Shown: piece by piece, positions 48,535 through 60,310 of the stretch
Position numbering within the stretch: position 1 is the stretch's first letter
Layout: the number at the start of each line of letters is the position of its first letter
NCBI RefSeq assembly: GCF_958295425.1
Contig: NC_081145.1
Location: 24,461,389 to 24,525,388 of the forward strand
Direction of reading: 5' to 3'
Source: Solea solea
Lineage: Eukaryota > Chordata > Actinopteri > Pleuronectiformes > Soleidae
DNA length: 64,000 nt
Made by a program: the position numbers and the translations under genes
Notes under the pieces: generated by a model
Told to the model about the DNA's origin: nothing
Databases searched by the model: none
The model's input: the letters and a program-made list of their open reading frames with translations, nothing else

Positions 48535-48612
48535 ATGAACCCCGCCGAGTTACTCCTCCAACTGCAAAGGCACCGCAACAGAGGACAACTAGAGGGGGAA
48601 ACTTTGGAATAA
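48535..48612 (+). CDS. Upstream ORF in the wfdc1 leader, 25 codons
   Basis: ATG (context GCACATGA, -3 is C, so weak) to TAA in frame +1 relative to the main start, ending 110 nt before it. The 25-residue peptide is Leu/Gln/Arg-rich with no known motif. A role in limiting wfdc1 translation is inference. Confidence 0.35.
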   Translation: MNPAELLLQLQRHRNRGQLEGETLE

Positions 48613-48627
48613 GAAGAAGGAATAATA

Positions 48628-48650
48628 CCTCTCTCTCTCTCTCTCTCTCT
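48628..48650. repeat. wfdc1: (CT)n microsatellite in the wfdc1 5' UTR
   Basis: CT run 73 nt upstream of the ATG, transcribed if the TATA-based start is right. Confidence 0.85.
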
Positions 48651-48722
48651 GTAAGACAGGAAGGGAGGAGAAGGAATACGCACAGAGACTGTTTTAAGTT
48701 TGAGGAGCAGAGGACACAGACC

Positions 48723-48821
48723 ATGCCGGACTCTGTGGTGCTGCTGCTGCTGCTCTCCCTGTTGGTCCTCTCCACAAGAAGTGATGCCAGGAGAATCAGG
48801 AAAAGAGGACTCAACCATAAG
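48723..48821 (+). CDS. wfdc1: wfdc1 coding exon 1 (residues 1-33)
   Basis: Encodes the signal peptide and a basic post-cleavage stretch. The donor AAG|GTGGGG at 48822 ends the exon in phase 0. Confidence 0.93.
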
Positions 48822-51800
48822 GTGGGGGCTGCTGGTAACTGCATGGTGTCACCTCTGATTTTGCACATCATAAATAAATAAATAAATAAATGTTTATTCT
48901 CTTATCTCTACTCTACTTCTCTTTTGAATTGTACGGCCTGGCCTCCACAGTGGAAGTAGGTGAAAGCTCACACGCTATTGTTCAGTACAATCGCGACTGT
49001 GTTACAGGGACGACTTTCACACTGTGAGAGCAGTTTTGTATCCAAGGTGAGATGTGGTCGAGTTGACCCCGGAGCTGAAAGCGTGTTCATTCATAAAGAG
49101 CAGGAGTGCAATTAACTTCACTCAAGCTCTGCAGTTAAAGGAACAGTGCAAAGACTTGTGAACAAGTGGCGTAAAGAGTAACGTTTTAAGTGTCTTTTAA
49201 CAGCATATTCACTTAACATTAAACAAATACTATATTAAAAAAGGCTAATATTCTTAAGTTTGAAGATTAAAAGTTAAGGGTTTATTGGTATAAATGTAAT
49301 ATGCTGTCCATAATCATGTGTATAACTTAAAAACATTAACTTAACAGAGGCAATCTGCAGTCTCACCATTAGATGTCTCTAGTTCCTAAACATGGATCTT
49401 TTTACGATTGAACACATTTTATAATATCATGATTTTGTAACTGGACCGACCAGAATCATAGTAAAAAAAACAGAGCTTTATAACAAAAATAATAAACCGT
49501 AGATTAAACCACTGAGTACTTGCAACACGGCTGTAATACTTTTATACATGTTTTCTTCTTCACCACTGGAAAAACAGTATGGCAACAGACTGAATGCTTT
49601 GATGTTGAAGCGTGAAAAATCTACACGGACAGTAAAGACGTTGAGGTTTGTTTTAAGTTGTGATGAAGAGCTGAAAGTGCAACAGGTTGGAATAAGTCTG
49701 TGATTTTTCAGATTCCCATATGAGTAACTGAGGAGCACACACTCCATGTTCTACCTCTGTGGGTGTAGTGGATTATTAGGACAGGAACTGGGCCCCTGCT
49801 TGTTAACTCGGCTCAGTGTAGCTGATTGATCATCGCTAACAACAGTTCAGTGTAGCACGGTGCCTCCTCTTACTTTCCACCTCCCTGTGTGGCCTCTCAT
49901 GCTTCCATGTTCTTAATTTCTGATTCTGGTTTAATGTCCTTGCTCACTCTTCTTCTTGCTCCCGCTTCCTCTCATTCTCAGCCGTTCTCGTATGATGGAG
50001 TTACCCTTTCACCCTCTCTCCGGCCTGCTTTCTCTCTCCCCCCTCACCCATGTGCCTCTCTCAGTACCTCGCCCCATGTTTTCCCCTCTCCTAAATCTCC
50101 TCCTCTCGTCTCCACCCGCTGACAGGATGGGCCAAAGGCACCATCTCACTGGACTCTGCTTCAAAGCCGCTGTAATTGGAACATGCTGACACGGCTGTGC
50201 GTGTGGAGTTTGTCGGGATTTCTTTCTTCTTCTGTTTTTTTTTTTTTTATCCTTTGAACGTTTTCATCACTGCATCTTTCATTTTTTCTTCACCACCTCC
50301 TCCACAAACACACACTCAATCTCATTCATAACACCACGGACGTGCAGAAAGATAAATTATAGTCAGGGAATTATTCCATGTAGGCGCTGCACTGCAGAAT
50401 GGATGAAACTTTTGAACAATTTCAAACAAATCACAGACCACCAGCATGCTCACTACCTGTCCTCCATTCTTTTGTAAGATGTCATGAATGCACATTGAAT
50501 TCAAATCAGTCAATGCTTGAATAGAGACTGTTTTAAATCAAACCATTTTCAAATGAGTTCACACAACGCACATCAGCGCCACATGACTCTGTTTCTCAGT
50601 ATAGCACCGTTAAGATGCAGTGTCACACAGCTGCACACAGGAAGTGATTGAATTTCAGGACGGACCAAAGCAACAGCAGCAGTACACTAGAGTAAAATAT
50701 GATAACGGCAAAACCCCCCAAAAAAATGGTTATTATTATTATTACATACAAATCATGTGACATAGTTTCATCAAAAAAACATTAGTAACAACCCATTAAA
50801 ATGACAGAAATACTGAGATCAGCTGGTCCATGTCAGAGTTTACCACAAGTCCAGTTAAATCTTCATCTCTGGTTCAGGAACACGTAAAAAAGACAAGAAT
50901 AGATTTTAAGCAAAAATTGTTATTTTCATTTGTACAAACACAACTTTTTTACCTCATATGAGCCAATATAAACCACAAACTTCCAAAACTGGAAACACTT
51001 TTCAAGAATCTTGGTATTTGGTGGTCACAGGGGCATTTTTGCCAAGTTGATATTTAAATCTTCTCAATTGTTGCGTATTACTTTAAAATATGAAATATAA
51101 TGAACTTTTTCACACTTGATAATCTGGTCATTTCTAATAATTTGAGATTAAGTGACTGTAGCACTCTCCTAATGTCCTCTTTGCATTTCCAAGAGAAAAG
51201 GCTTGTGGCATATAATCATAATAATTACAACCACTCCTAAACACCTGTTAGGGCATGCACTACGTTTTCGAGGCTGCCATCATGAATCTTAACAGTTTCC
51301 TTCACTTCCTGCACTTCTCTGACGGCACCTGGTTTTTAAGACAGAGGCTCTGCAGATGCTCAGAAACACGTAAACTTCCTGTACCAAAGGCTGAGGCAAA
51401 TGTGAAGCTTTTAAGACGCTGGATATTTTTAAATGACAGAAAAACTCATTCTGAAATTGTGTTTTTAATCAAACAGGGTTAGAAGTGACTGAAGTTGGTT
51501 GAAAATCTGTGTTAAATGTGATGACTTTGAGTGCAGCATGTGAAGAATGTGTTTTAATGGATCTGTAAGAATGCGGGACAAATCCAGTTTTGGCAGTCAT
51601 TGACTGTTTAAATGCCTGCTCACGCCCAGCATGTGAGAGTAAACACTTTTAGTTGTGTGCTTTTCTTTCCCCCTAATAGAATCCCAAATTCCAAGTGAAC
51701 TTTGTTGGCGGAGGGAAAGTCAAAGTATTTGGATTCAATTAAACGTTGGTGACAAAAACGCATAACAACACGCACAACAGCTCCTAAATCACTTTGATGG

Positions 51801-54800
51801 CACACTGACTTGTAACAGCAAGAGCGGAGCGGAGTTCATTCTTCCACGATCTGCGTCGAGAGAAGTGTCAGACTGACTGAATCATCACCAGCTGCTTGAA
51901 CTGAGTCAGGTTCAGCAAGTTCAAGAGTTATGTCAAAATGTAACCTCGGTTTTTAGTTGTTGCTAATGTTTTAATACTCGGTGAGGCCAATTTAAAATGT
52001 GAACAATGTCAATAACAAGCTCAGTTGAGTTCATGAAGTGCATGAGGGATTTCAGTTCAGGGAGATGTGTGTGGGATTACACACAGTGACAGTTTAGAGT
52101 TTAGATTTGTTAACATGATGAAAAACTTTTCAACCTTTGGCTGCAGAGAGTTTGTAAGTTTTGATGATGAGCACACTGATTATTGAACAAATACACAAAT
52201 ATATATATATATATATATGCATTTCATAGAAACTTCAATATTCTGCACATTAGATGAGTCTTAATTCCAGACAATAATGTGAGACTTAGACGTAGGATTA
52301 ATAGGTTTTAATGTTTTTTTTGTTTTGTTTTTTTTAGAATTAAAACTTAAAAAAGTTTTCCAACTTTTCAGCTTCTTAAACGGGAATCTTTTCTGGTTTC
52401 TTTGATCCAAACGACAAAGAAATCAGTAAAACTGAATCATTTTGGTTTGTGGACAAATACAATGTCATCATTTCCACGTTTGAGAAACATTGATCAACAT
52501 TTTTAACAAAGTACTCGGTTCATCGGTTATGAATATAATCATTAGTTGCAGCCCTATAAATTATCTTATAATTGTATCTTACGTTACATTAAAGAACATA
52601 TCCATATATATGAGACATAATGTTTAAAAACCACAACATGGTTCCAGAGGCTGCAACACTGACGAGAGTAGAGGCCGATTGGGTTTTTCTGTGGCTGATT
52701 CAAATACCAATCTTCAGAATTCAGTGCTGATGTATGATGCAGACATTTTTTCTCCCCCTTGTCAAATAAAATATAAGAGCTTGATAATTACAAACGACAC
52801 ATGGAATTGCTTTTGAATACATGGAACTTGTAATGAAAAAACTTGAACATTAAACTATAAACTTTAGAATAAAATAAAGTTTTCTGCAGCCTTTATCAAG
52901 GTCCTGAAAACAAAAAATGTGTAAACTTACTTGAAAAGTAATTATAGGCCAATGGCAAATGTCAAAAATCAATCTAACTCTATACTAGAGTCAGACATTC
53001 ATCTGTAAATACTTGCTTTTTGTCCACTCCCTATATTCTGATTTTCTCTGTGTCCATCCTGTTGTCCAAACCCATGGTTCTCAAACTGTGGTGCGTGTAC
53101 CACCAGTGGTACGCAAGCTCCGTCTGGTGGTCAGTCAGTCAGTCATCATCTACCGCTTTATCCTCCACCAGAGGGTCGCGGGGGGTGCTGTGCCAATCTC
53201 AGCTACATCGGGCGATAGGCGGGGTACACCCTGGACAGTTCGCCAGTCCATCGCAGGGCCACACACAGATAGAGACAAACAACCATTCACTCTCACACTC
53301 ACTCCTATGGTCAATTTGGAGTGTCCAATTTACCTAGAGTGCTAACCACTACACCACCGTGTGCCGTCTGGTGGTACTTGGAGGAAAATCAGAAATACTG
53401 TTCTATTGTATTTACAAGGGTATGTGATCAGAGTGGAGCTGAATCACCTTATCTCTCGCTCCATCCTAATCTAATGTCACTATACCAGTGTGTGTGAAGT
53501 ATATGTGAGGAAGAGGAGGATGATGAGAGAGCAAATTATCTTATTGGGAATAAATCTGCCTCCGGTGAAAATCCGTAGTATTCTGTATTTCATATTTTCT
53601 CAGGTGGTGCTGGGTAAAAAAAGTTGGAGAACCTCTGTTCTAAACCACATTTCTGCTTGTCTACATCTCACAGTTTGACACAAAGGCTTTTCCCCCAGCT
53701 GTGCATCGATACCTGTTTGTCTATCAGCATGTTTCCCAGCATAAGTCATCAAAACTTTTGTACTGAACAGATTTACAGGCTGCGCGTTTTGCCACGCAGC
53801 TGTGTCTTTCTCCATCTGCACGTCGGTCTATCTCTCCGTCAAAGTGACTGCTGGCACAGCGACGGGGAAATGAGTCCTGACAATTCAAAAGCTATAACCA
53901 GATGTGTGCTGCGAGCTGTGAGCTGCGAGCTACTTCGTTTAGTGTGAGATCTGAGCTGACACTTGTGCAGAAGAACACAGTTTTTGCCTCATTTATGCAC
54001 CACATGAGTAGAGGTCAGTTAATGCTAGTTAATGCTAAGTTTGGTTGATCACACCTGGTATTATGTGACGTTATGTCTGTTTAGCATGAAAGTCAGTCTG
54101 TACAGACATGACTGATGTCAACATGTTCGTGTCGGTGTGTGTTTGCATCCTTGCGAGTGACAGAGAGAGAGAGAGAGAGTCAGGGGGAGATGAGGGAATC
54201 AAAGCTCTACACACGCCACTGTAACATGAAATAAGATTTTACAACTGGTGGTGGCTGCATAGAAATTAACATATTACTGCTGATTAGAGTAAAAAAAAAT
54301 TATAATTGATGTTCAGATTGAAATGGATCTGTAAAAATCCGATCAAAATCGCTACGAAATCCCCTCCTTATGTGGTTTTGAATCAGCGTTGGAAAATTTG
54401 GATGTTGTGTGTTCTTTAGCAAACAAACAAGCTAGATATAATCTGGATATGCTGAAAAATCTGATTTGTGCTGCAGTCTAAACATGGCATACGTGGCCAC
54501 ATGCATCCTTAAACCACCTCTGAATGTGGTTTTGTGTTCAGATCTGAGGATGCATTCAGGGCAGATTGGGAGTGCTCAGATTTACCTCAAGATCTGATCC
54601 CGTAGAGGGGATGTTAATACCAGGTCAAAGCAGGGTCAAAGTGTGTGTGTATCACTCAGTATGTTTCCATATGCAGTTAAGTCATGTGCAAACCATAGCT
54701 CGACTATGACTATAGTGGTTATTATGTCAAGCTCCATCCTGAGTTTTCCTACCATCCATTAACTTAGTCGGCCTCCTCGTCTGTCTAAAAACTGTGGCAC

Positions 54801-57800
54801 ATGCGAAGAGCATCCAGGCCGACTTGCATCCAACTTTACCCGCCTAAATGTTCATGAAGAAGTATTTTTGTTTCCCTGTTGCGTTATCTGGGTGTGTTAC
54901 TTCAGTTTTTTCCTATTTCAGTCAGACATGTTAAAAAATCTACTGAGTAGCCATGTGTATCCTGGTACAAAGGGAGGAATCTGCCCATGTGGAATGGCTT
55001 GATCCCAGACCATTACAGGGCTTCTTCTCCCCACTCACTCCCCATAAACCACAGAGCACAAAGAGTAAAGAATTAAGATCAATCAAGAGAGGAAGTGGAG
55101 TAAAAAAAATCAAAAAAAAAGGAAGAGAGATAGTGACAGTGTTGCAGACAGAGACAGACAGAGGGGGGTGGGGGGTGGCACATGCCCACAGACAGATATG
55201 AACATCACACACGGGCCCGCGGCGCTGGCAGCGTCTCTGCGGGAGAGCAGCCTGGCAGACAGGAGTGTAAATAAACAATGTGGGACATCAGAGAGATGTG
55301 TGCAGGATTGTGTGATGAGGTACTGTACATGGCAAACCTTCTGGCTTACAAACACATGAGCAGAGAAGAGTGAGGCGGTTCCAGTAAGAGCCCGAATCAC
55401 ACGCAGAGACAATGAAGGACAAAACATATAAGCCGAAAAACATGAAAGGCACTGTGCAAAGTTATCTTGCACTCGTCACCATTCAAAATCACACACACAC
55501 ACACGCTTGCATAAACAGGAAGGGCACACTTGACCTTTTGTTGGAGACGGATCGGATATAAGACAAGGGGGGACAGCAGTTGCCATTATGTCATTATGCA
55601 ATCACAGCGGACTCATTCATGAATCTGAGAGTAGCAGGAGACGCCGTGAACTCAGAGGCCTCACGGCTCTCACTTATCTCCCGACGGGCCATGAATGAAG
55701 GCAATGAAAGAAGTGGAGTCCGAGTTCAATTGGTTAAAGCTTATTAGAATTAAATTTTTCAAGACAAAAGAGTGTAATGTTTTGGTCACTTGGGGGCAAC
55801 AAAACAAGCTATAAACACAACGCTGACATATTAAAAGACACATTACCAAAACAAGACTTTTAAAGTATATATTTTAGTATTGATTTTTTAGGTTTATGCC
55901 CAGAGAGAAGGTGTATCTGCACACTCGATGACAGGTCAATGTTCCATACACACTAAGGAAATGTTAATCAAACTACTATTATTGCTATAGAAAGAGACTC
56001 CATATGTACAGTAAAGTTCTGAAATGAACCTCATAGTGTGTACTTTATTTTCTCCAGTTTTGAGAAATGCATTATATCCCTGATCCATTGGGAGAAAGAT
56101 GGAAGAGCTTGTTGTTTCCATCTTAGTATCAGGCATCTTGCAAGCAGTGTGGAAAAGGTTACGACAACACACAAGTTTTATTTGGGAGCACAGCACAGAA
56201 TTGCTTTTGAGGACAAGCCAACGAGGGCACAAACTTGGTCTGTGTCAAACTGTGCCAAATATTCAATCTTTCACTGGAAGATATAAAAACACTCAACCAG
56301 AACAAATGGATTTGGACAAGTACATAAAAAATTCAGTGAATAAATATTTTACATCGTATGAAAACTTAAATGAACATTTTCTCTGTCGACTAGAGGCAAG
56401 GAGCTCAAGTTAAAAACTGTAAATGTATATATAAAAAAGATTGCAGGAAACAATCACACAATTTCCAGCAACCAAATCATTTTTTTTAATATAAAAATGG
56501 TTTTCTTAAACGTGATACTGATGTGTACTGGCACACTGGCCTGATTTTTACTGGCCAACTGAACTCAATCTCAAACTTTCCATTCTCTTGGCAGCAAAGA
56601 GATTTTCTGGCTTTGATCATTTTTTCTTATTCCCTTTGGAGTTTTATCAGCATTTTAGCTTCAAACTGTAGTCATGCATGTGTCCATTAATTAAGTGTCG
56701 TCCAGGTTTTAAGCTTTTGTTTGCTCAGGACCCTAAATCCAGGTAGAATACGTTGCACTTTCCCACTGGTTGTGGGAAAGTTTTGTGGGCAATAAAAGCA
56801 ACACAATAAGCCAAATGCCTCCCAAATGCTCTAAATAACCATCCACCCACTAAGCTTACACCTGCCAGAACGCTTTAATTCACGTTAAAAGTGAACACAC
56901 TATTGTGTGTGTGATACCACCTCCAGTGCCAAACATTTGCTTCCATTTTTCTGGGTGGATTGTAAAGAACGTACAGTAAGCCTGTGTGCAGCCCAACAGC
57001 TAATCATCTAATTACTATCTAATTATGATTTTGTACAACTGTACATAAAAAAACAACAACAACCCATTCACTCCGTTCTAGACCACCGTGTGAACACCAT
57101 GACAATCCACCACAACAAGCCAAATGAAAGGCTCAAGGAAAGGAGTCAAGGAAATTCACCCACACATGTGAAATAATCGTAAAACCCGGAATTGGATTTC
57201 TGCAGAGCCGTTTGTTATAAAACAACGAAACAGAACACATGCCACAAACAAGCATGACCACAATGTTTTAGTTTTTAGACTGGATGACAAATGACTGGAA
57301 GACAGCCCAACAAAGGCAATGGGATCATTAAACCCGGGGAAAACATCTGTCCTTCACTTGTGGAGAAAAACAGATTGAAAATTCACCTCAATAATTGTTC
57401 CATGTTAGCACACATATAAACTGTCTGTGATTAAAACATCCTCAAATTGTTGCCTGTTGCCCCTCCTTTGTGGAACTGACAGACGAGACAGTAAACACTG
57501 TCGGTTGTGCACCGGGTGGGAATATGGAAATGAGAAATAAATATGACATTTAAGCCGTGTTTAAACTTACAATACAATTGTTGTATGTCTGCTCCTGGTC
57601 TTTCTCTTCTGACTCTACCTCACCTCCCTCTTGTCCTTTCTCTCCCCTTTCTCATTTCTGTCCTCCATTTTTCCTTTCACCCCAACCTGTCTAGGCAGAT
57701 CTTTTTCGCACATCTTTGAGTCTGGTTCTGTCAGAGGGTTCTTCCTGTTAAAATCATGTTGTAAAGGTTTTTGCATTTTTAGGGACAGTGCCTTGAGATA

Positions 57801-60279
57801 AGATATGTTGTGATTTGGAAAGTTTCCATCATGGTACAGTTTGGTCTGGAACATTGAATCCCTCAGTCAGGCTAGCGTACCTTGCATTTGTATTTATATT
57901 ATTGCGGTAACCCTCCAGTTACAAGCCAAGTTCCCTTTCCACTTGGCCATGGGCTGTGTCTTTACTTGGTAGGCAGGGTGTGCACTGTGCTCACAGGTAA
58001 CCTGTTGTAAAGATGAATATTTACCACGGTCATGTGACAGTGCTGTCAGTGAAGATAATTTCCTTTTACATCCAAAGTCAGAACTGGGAGTAATTTCACC
58101 TTTGAGTTGACCATGTTCCATTTGAGATGTATCTTGTGTCATGTATCTTGGGCTAGCCATTGTTTGCAGCACCAAACCTTGACTAGTACTATGTGTACTG
58201 CTGATTTACTGTGTCTAGACAGAAGTGCAATTATCAATAAATGTAGCAGTGATTGTAAGTGAGGTTGCTCCAACTGTCCAAGTTGGAAATTCAACTTGAG
58301 AGGGTGATCCAGTTGAGGGATCAGCTTAAAAAATGGCTGCGTTGGTAAAAATCCAAGGTTCTGGACACAAAAACATTGTACTGAGCCTTCGCCACTTAGC
58401 AGAAAGGGGTGAAATAAATTGATAAATCGCTCACAATGAAGCAAATTATGGTATAAGAGGAAACATGAGCGCTGCTGTGTAGTTAAGAGCAGCTGGGCTT
58501 CTTGTGGTAATATTTCCCATATGTACACAACTGAGAACAATGAATGGCCACAAGATGACACTGATCGTGGTGTGTGAAAATGTGTAAATCCACAAAATCT
58601 GCCTTCATAATGTCCATACCAATGGGAACTGTTGAATGTGCAGCGGCTGAGTAAGCACTGGTAGTCCTTTTGGAGACCAAAGCCTGGTCCTAATGAGGAA
58701 AATCCTCAAACTGGCTAGATTTTGAAGGTTGTGAAGGTTGGTTAAATGTTTGCACTTTGTCTACACTTTCTGTAGTCACAGCTTTTGAAGTGTGTGAAGT
58801 GAAGTGTGTCTTTGCTTGGCTCAGCGTCCCGTGGCCTACTTTCTGCCTCTCAGACTCTCCAGGGGAAGTGTTTGTTCCCACAGTGGATCACCTTCCAAAT
58901 CCAGGTCAAGATCTTAGCAGACAGGCATCTGTACCATCACCAAACATTCACTGTCTCTGCTGGCTGTGTTGGAAAGTGTCACTGAGGTCCTTTGCTGCCC
59001 TCTGATGGTTAAAATGTGTAACATCAAACAGTAAACCCAACAATGTGAGCCAGATTTGATGTTTTAGTTCTAATTAAGAAGCCTTTTTTTAAATAAGTTT
59101 TAATTATTTGTGGAGGAAAAGTGACCAAGCTTTTGCTGTTCCAGGCCTCATATCAATGAACTTGGATGATCCCAGTAGAAGAATTGTCACTTCAAACACA
59201 TTTAATGTGCATTTATGTGCATTTATGTGCAAATATTGACATTTCGGATTTTCCTCCAAGTACCGCCAGAGGAAGCTTGTGTACCACTGGCGGTACACGT
59301 ACCACAGTTTGAGAACTGTAGATCTAATCTATTTTCTATGCCTATGTTGTAAAAAACAAAAACTTGATTGTGTTTGGGGTCAGGATAAAATACTAATTTG
59401 TCTCTGTCTCTGTCCCCCAGGACTACGAGTACCCCAACCACCCCCAGTCCACACAGCACCAGAAGAACGACCGGTGTCCACCCCCTCCTCAGATGCTGCC
59501 GGAGCGAGCCTGCGAGGTGCCGGGCTGTCGCTCCGACTCGGAGTGCGAGCGGCACAAGCGTTGCTGCTACAACGGCTGCATCTATGCCTGTCTGGAGTCA
59601 GTTCAGCCACCACCAGGTCAGCAGAGGCATCAGACAGATGTCCACACACACAGAGAAACACTGTTCGTACGTGAAAGCTGAGCAGCTTGGGAAAAAAAGG
59701 GGCCGTTATCATCTGACCGGGTTGCCCCTGTTTCTGTCCACGGGCCTGAAAACAGGCATTGAAAGATGCCTCTTCACAGAATCCAAGTTACAAAGGCATT
59801 AGGGGTGCAATGATTATATGATAAATCAATTATTAATCAATTACTACATTCATCAGCAGTTGTCTAGTGTTTTTTTTATAAATAATTAAATTAAGTTCTC
59901 AGATTTTTCTGCTTCCTATATGTGGATATTGTGGATTCTTTGCTCTATATAACAAAGATATCATTCATCGTATAGTCAATAATTATGACAATAATCATTA
60001 ATTGCAGCCCTAAGAAGTAAAATAAGGTTTGTATAGTCCAGTATTTTCCTGGGAAGAAAACAAGCCACATTAACATAATTCTGTGCTGACAGCTGCTGCA
60101 GTTATAAATCCAGAGTCCAGGGCAAACCAAAAACAGACCCAGAATATCACGATCGTGACCAGCTTTAATCACCATGGATATGAAAATAGGACTTTATTTG
60201 CGGTATCCAGCATTCACATCATCTCTGAGACACATCATTTACTTTCCTCTGAGCATCGGACATTGATTACATTGTGCTT

Positions 60280-60310
<31 letters not shown>

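Larger units (their letters stand above)
48822..59420 (+). other. wfdc1: wfdc1 intron 1, 10.6 kb
   Basis: Starts GTGGGG and ends TCTCTGTCCCCCAG. It contains an (AAAT)n run near 48872-48890, the repeat copies at 49345, 52340, 53072, 57620 and 59237, an (AT)n run near 52199, GA runs near 54160 and a (CA)n near 55492. No extra exon was recognised. Confidence 0.85.

Noticed and set aside
53013..53345. Two overlapping ORFs of 105-110 aa
   Set aside because: They run through the nested SINE-like repeat and the hAT-like element.
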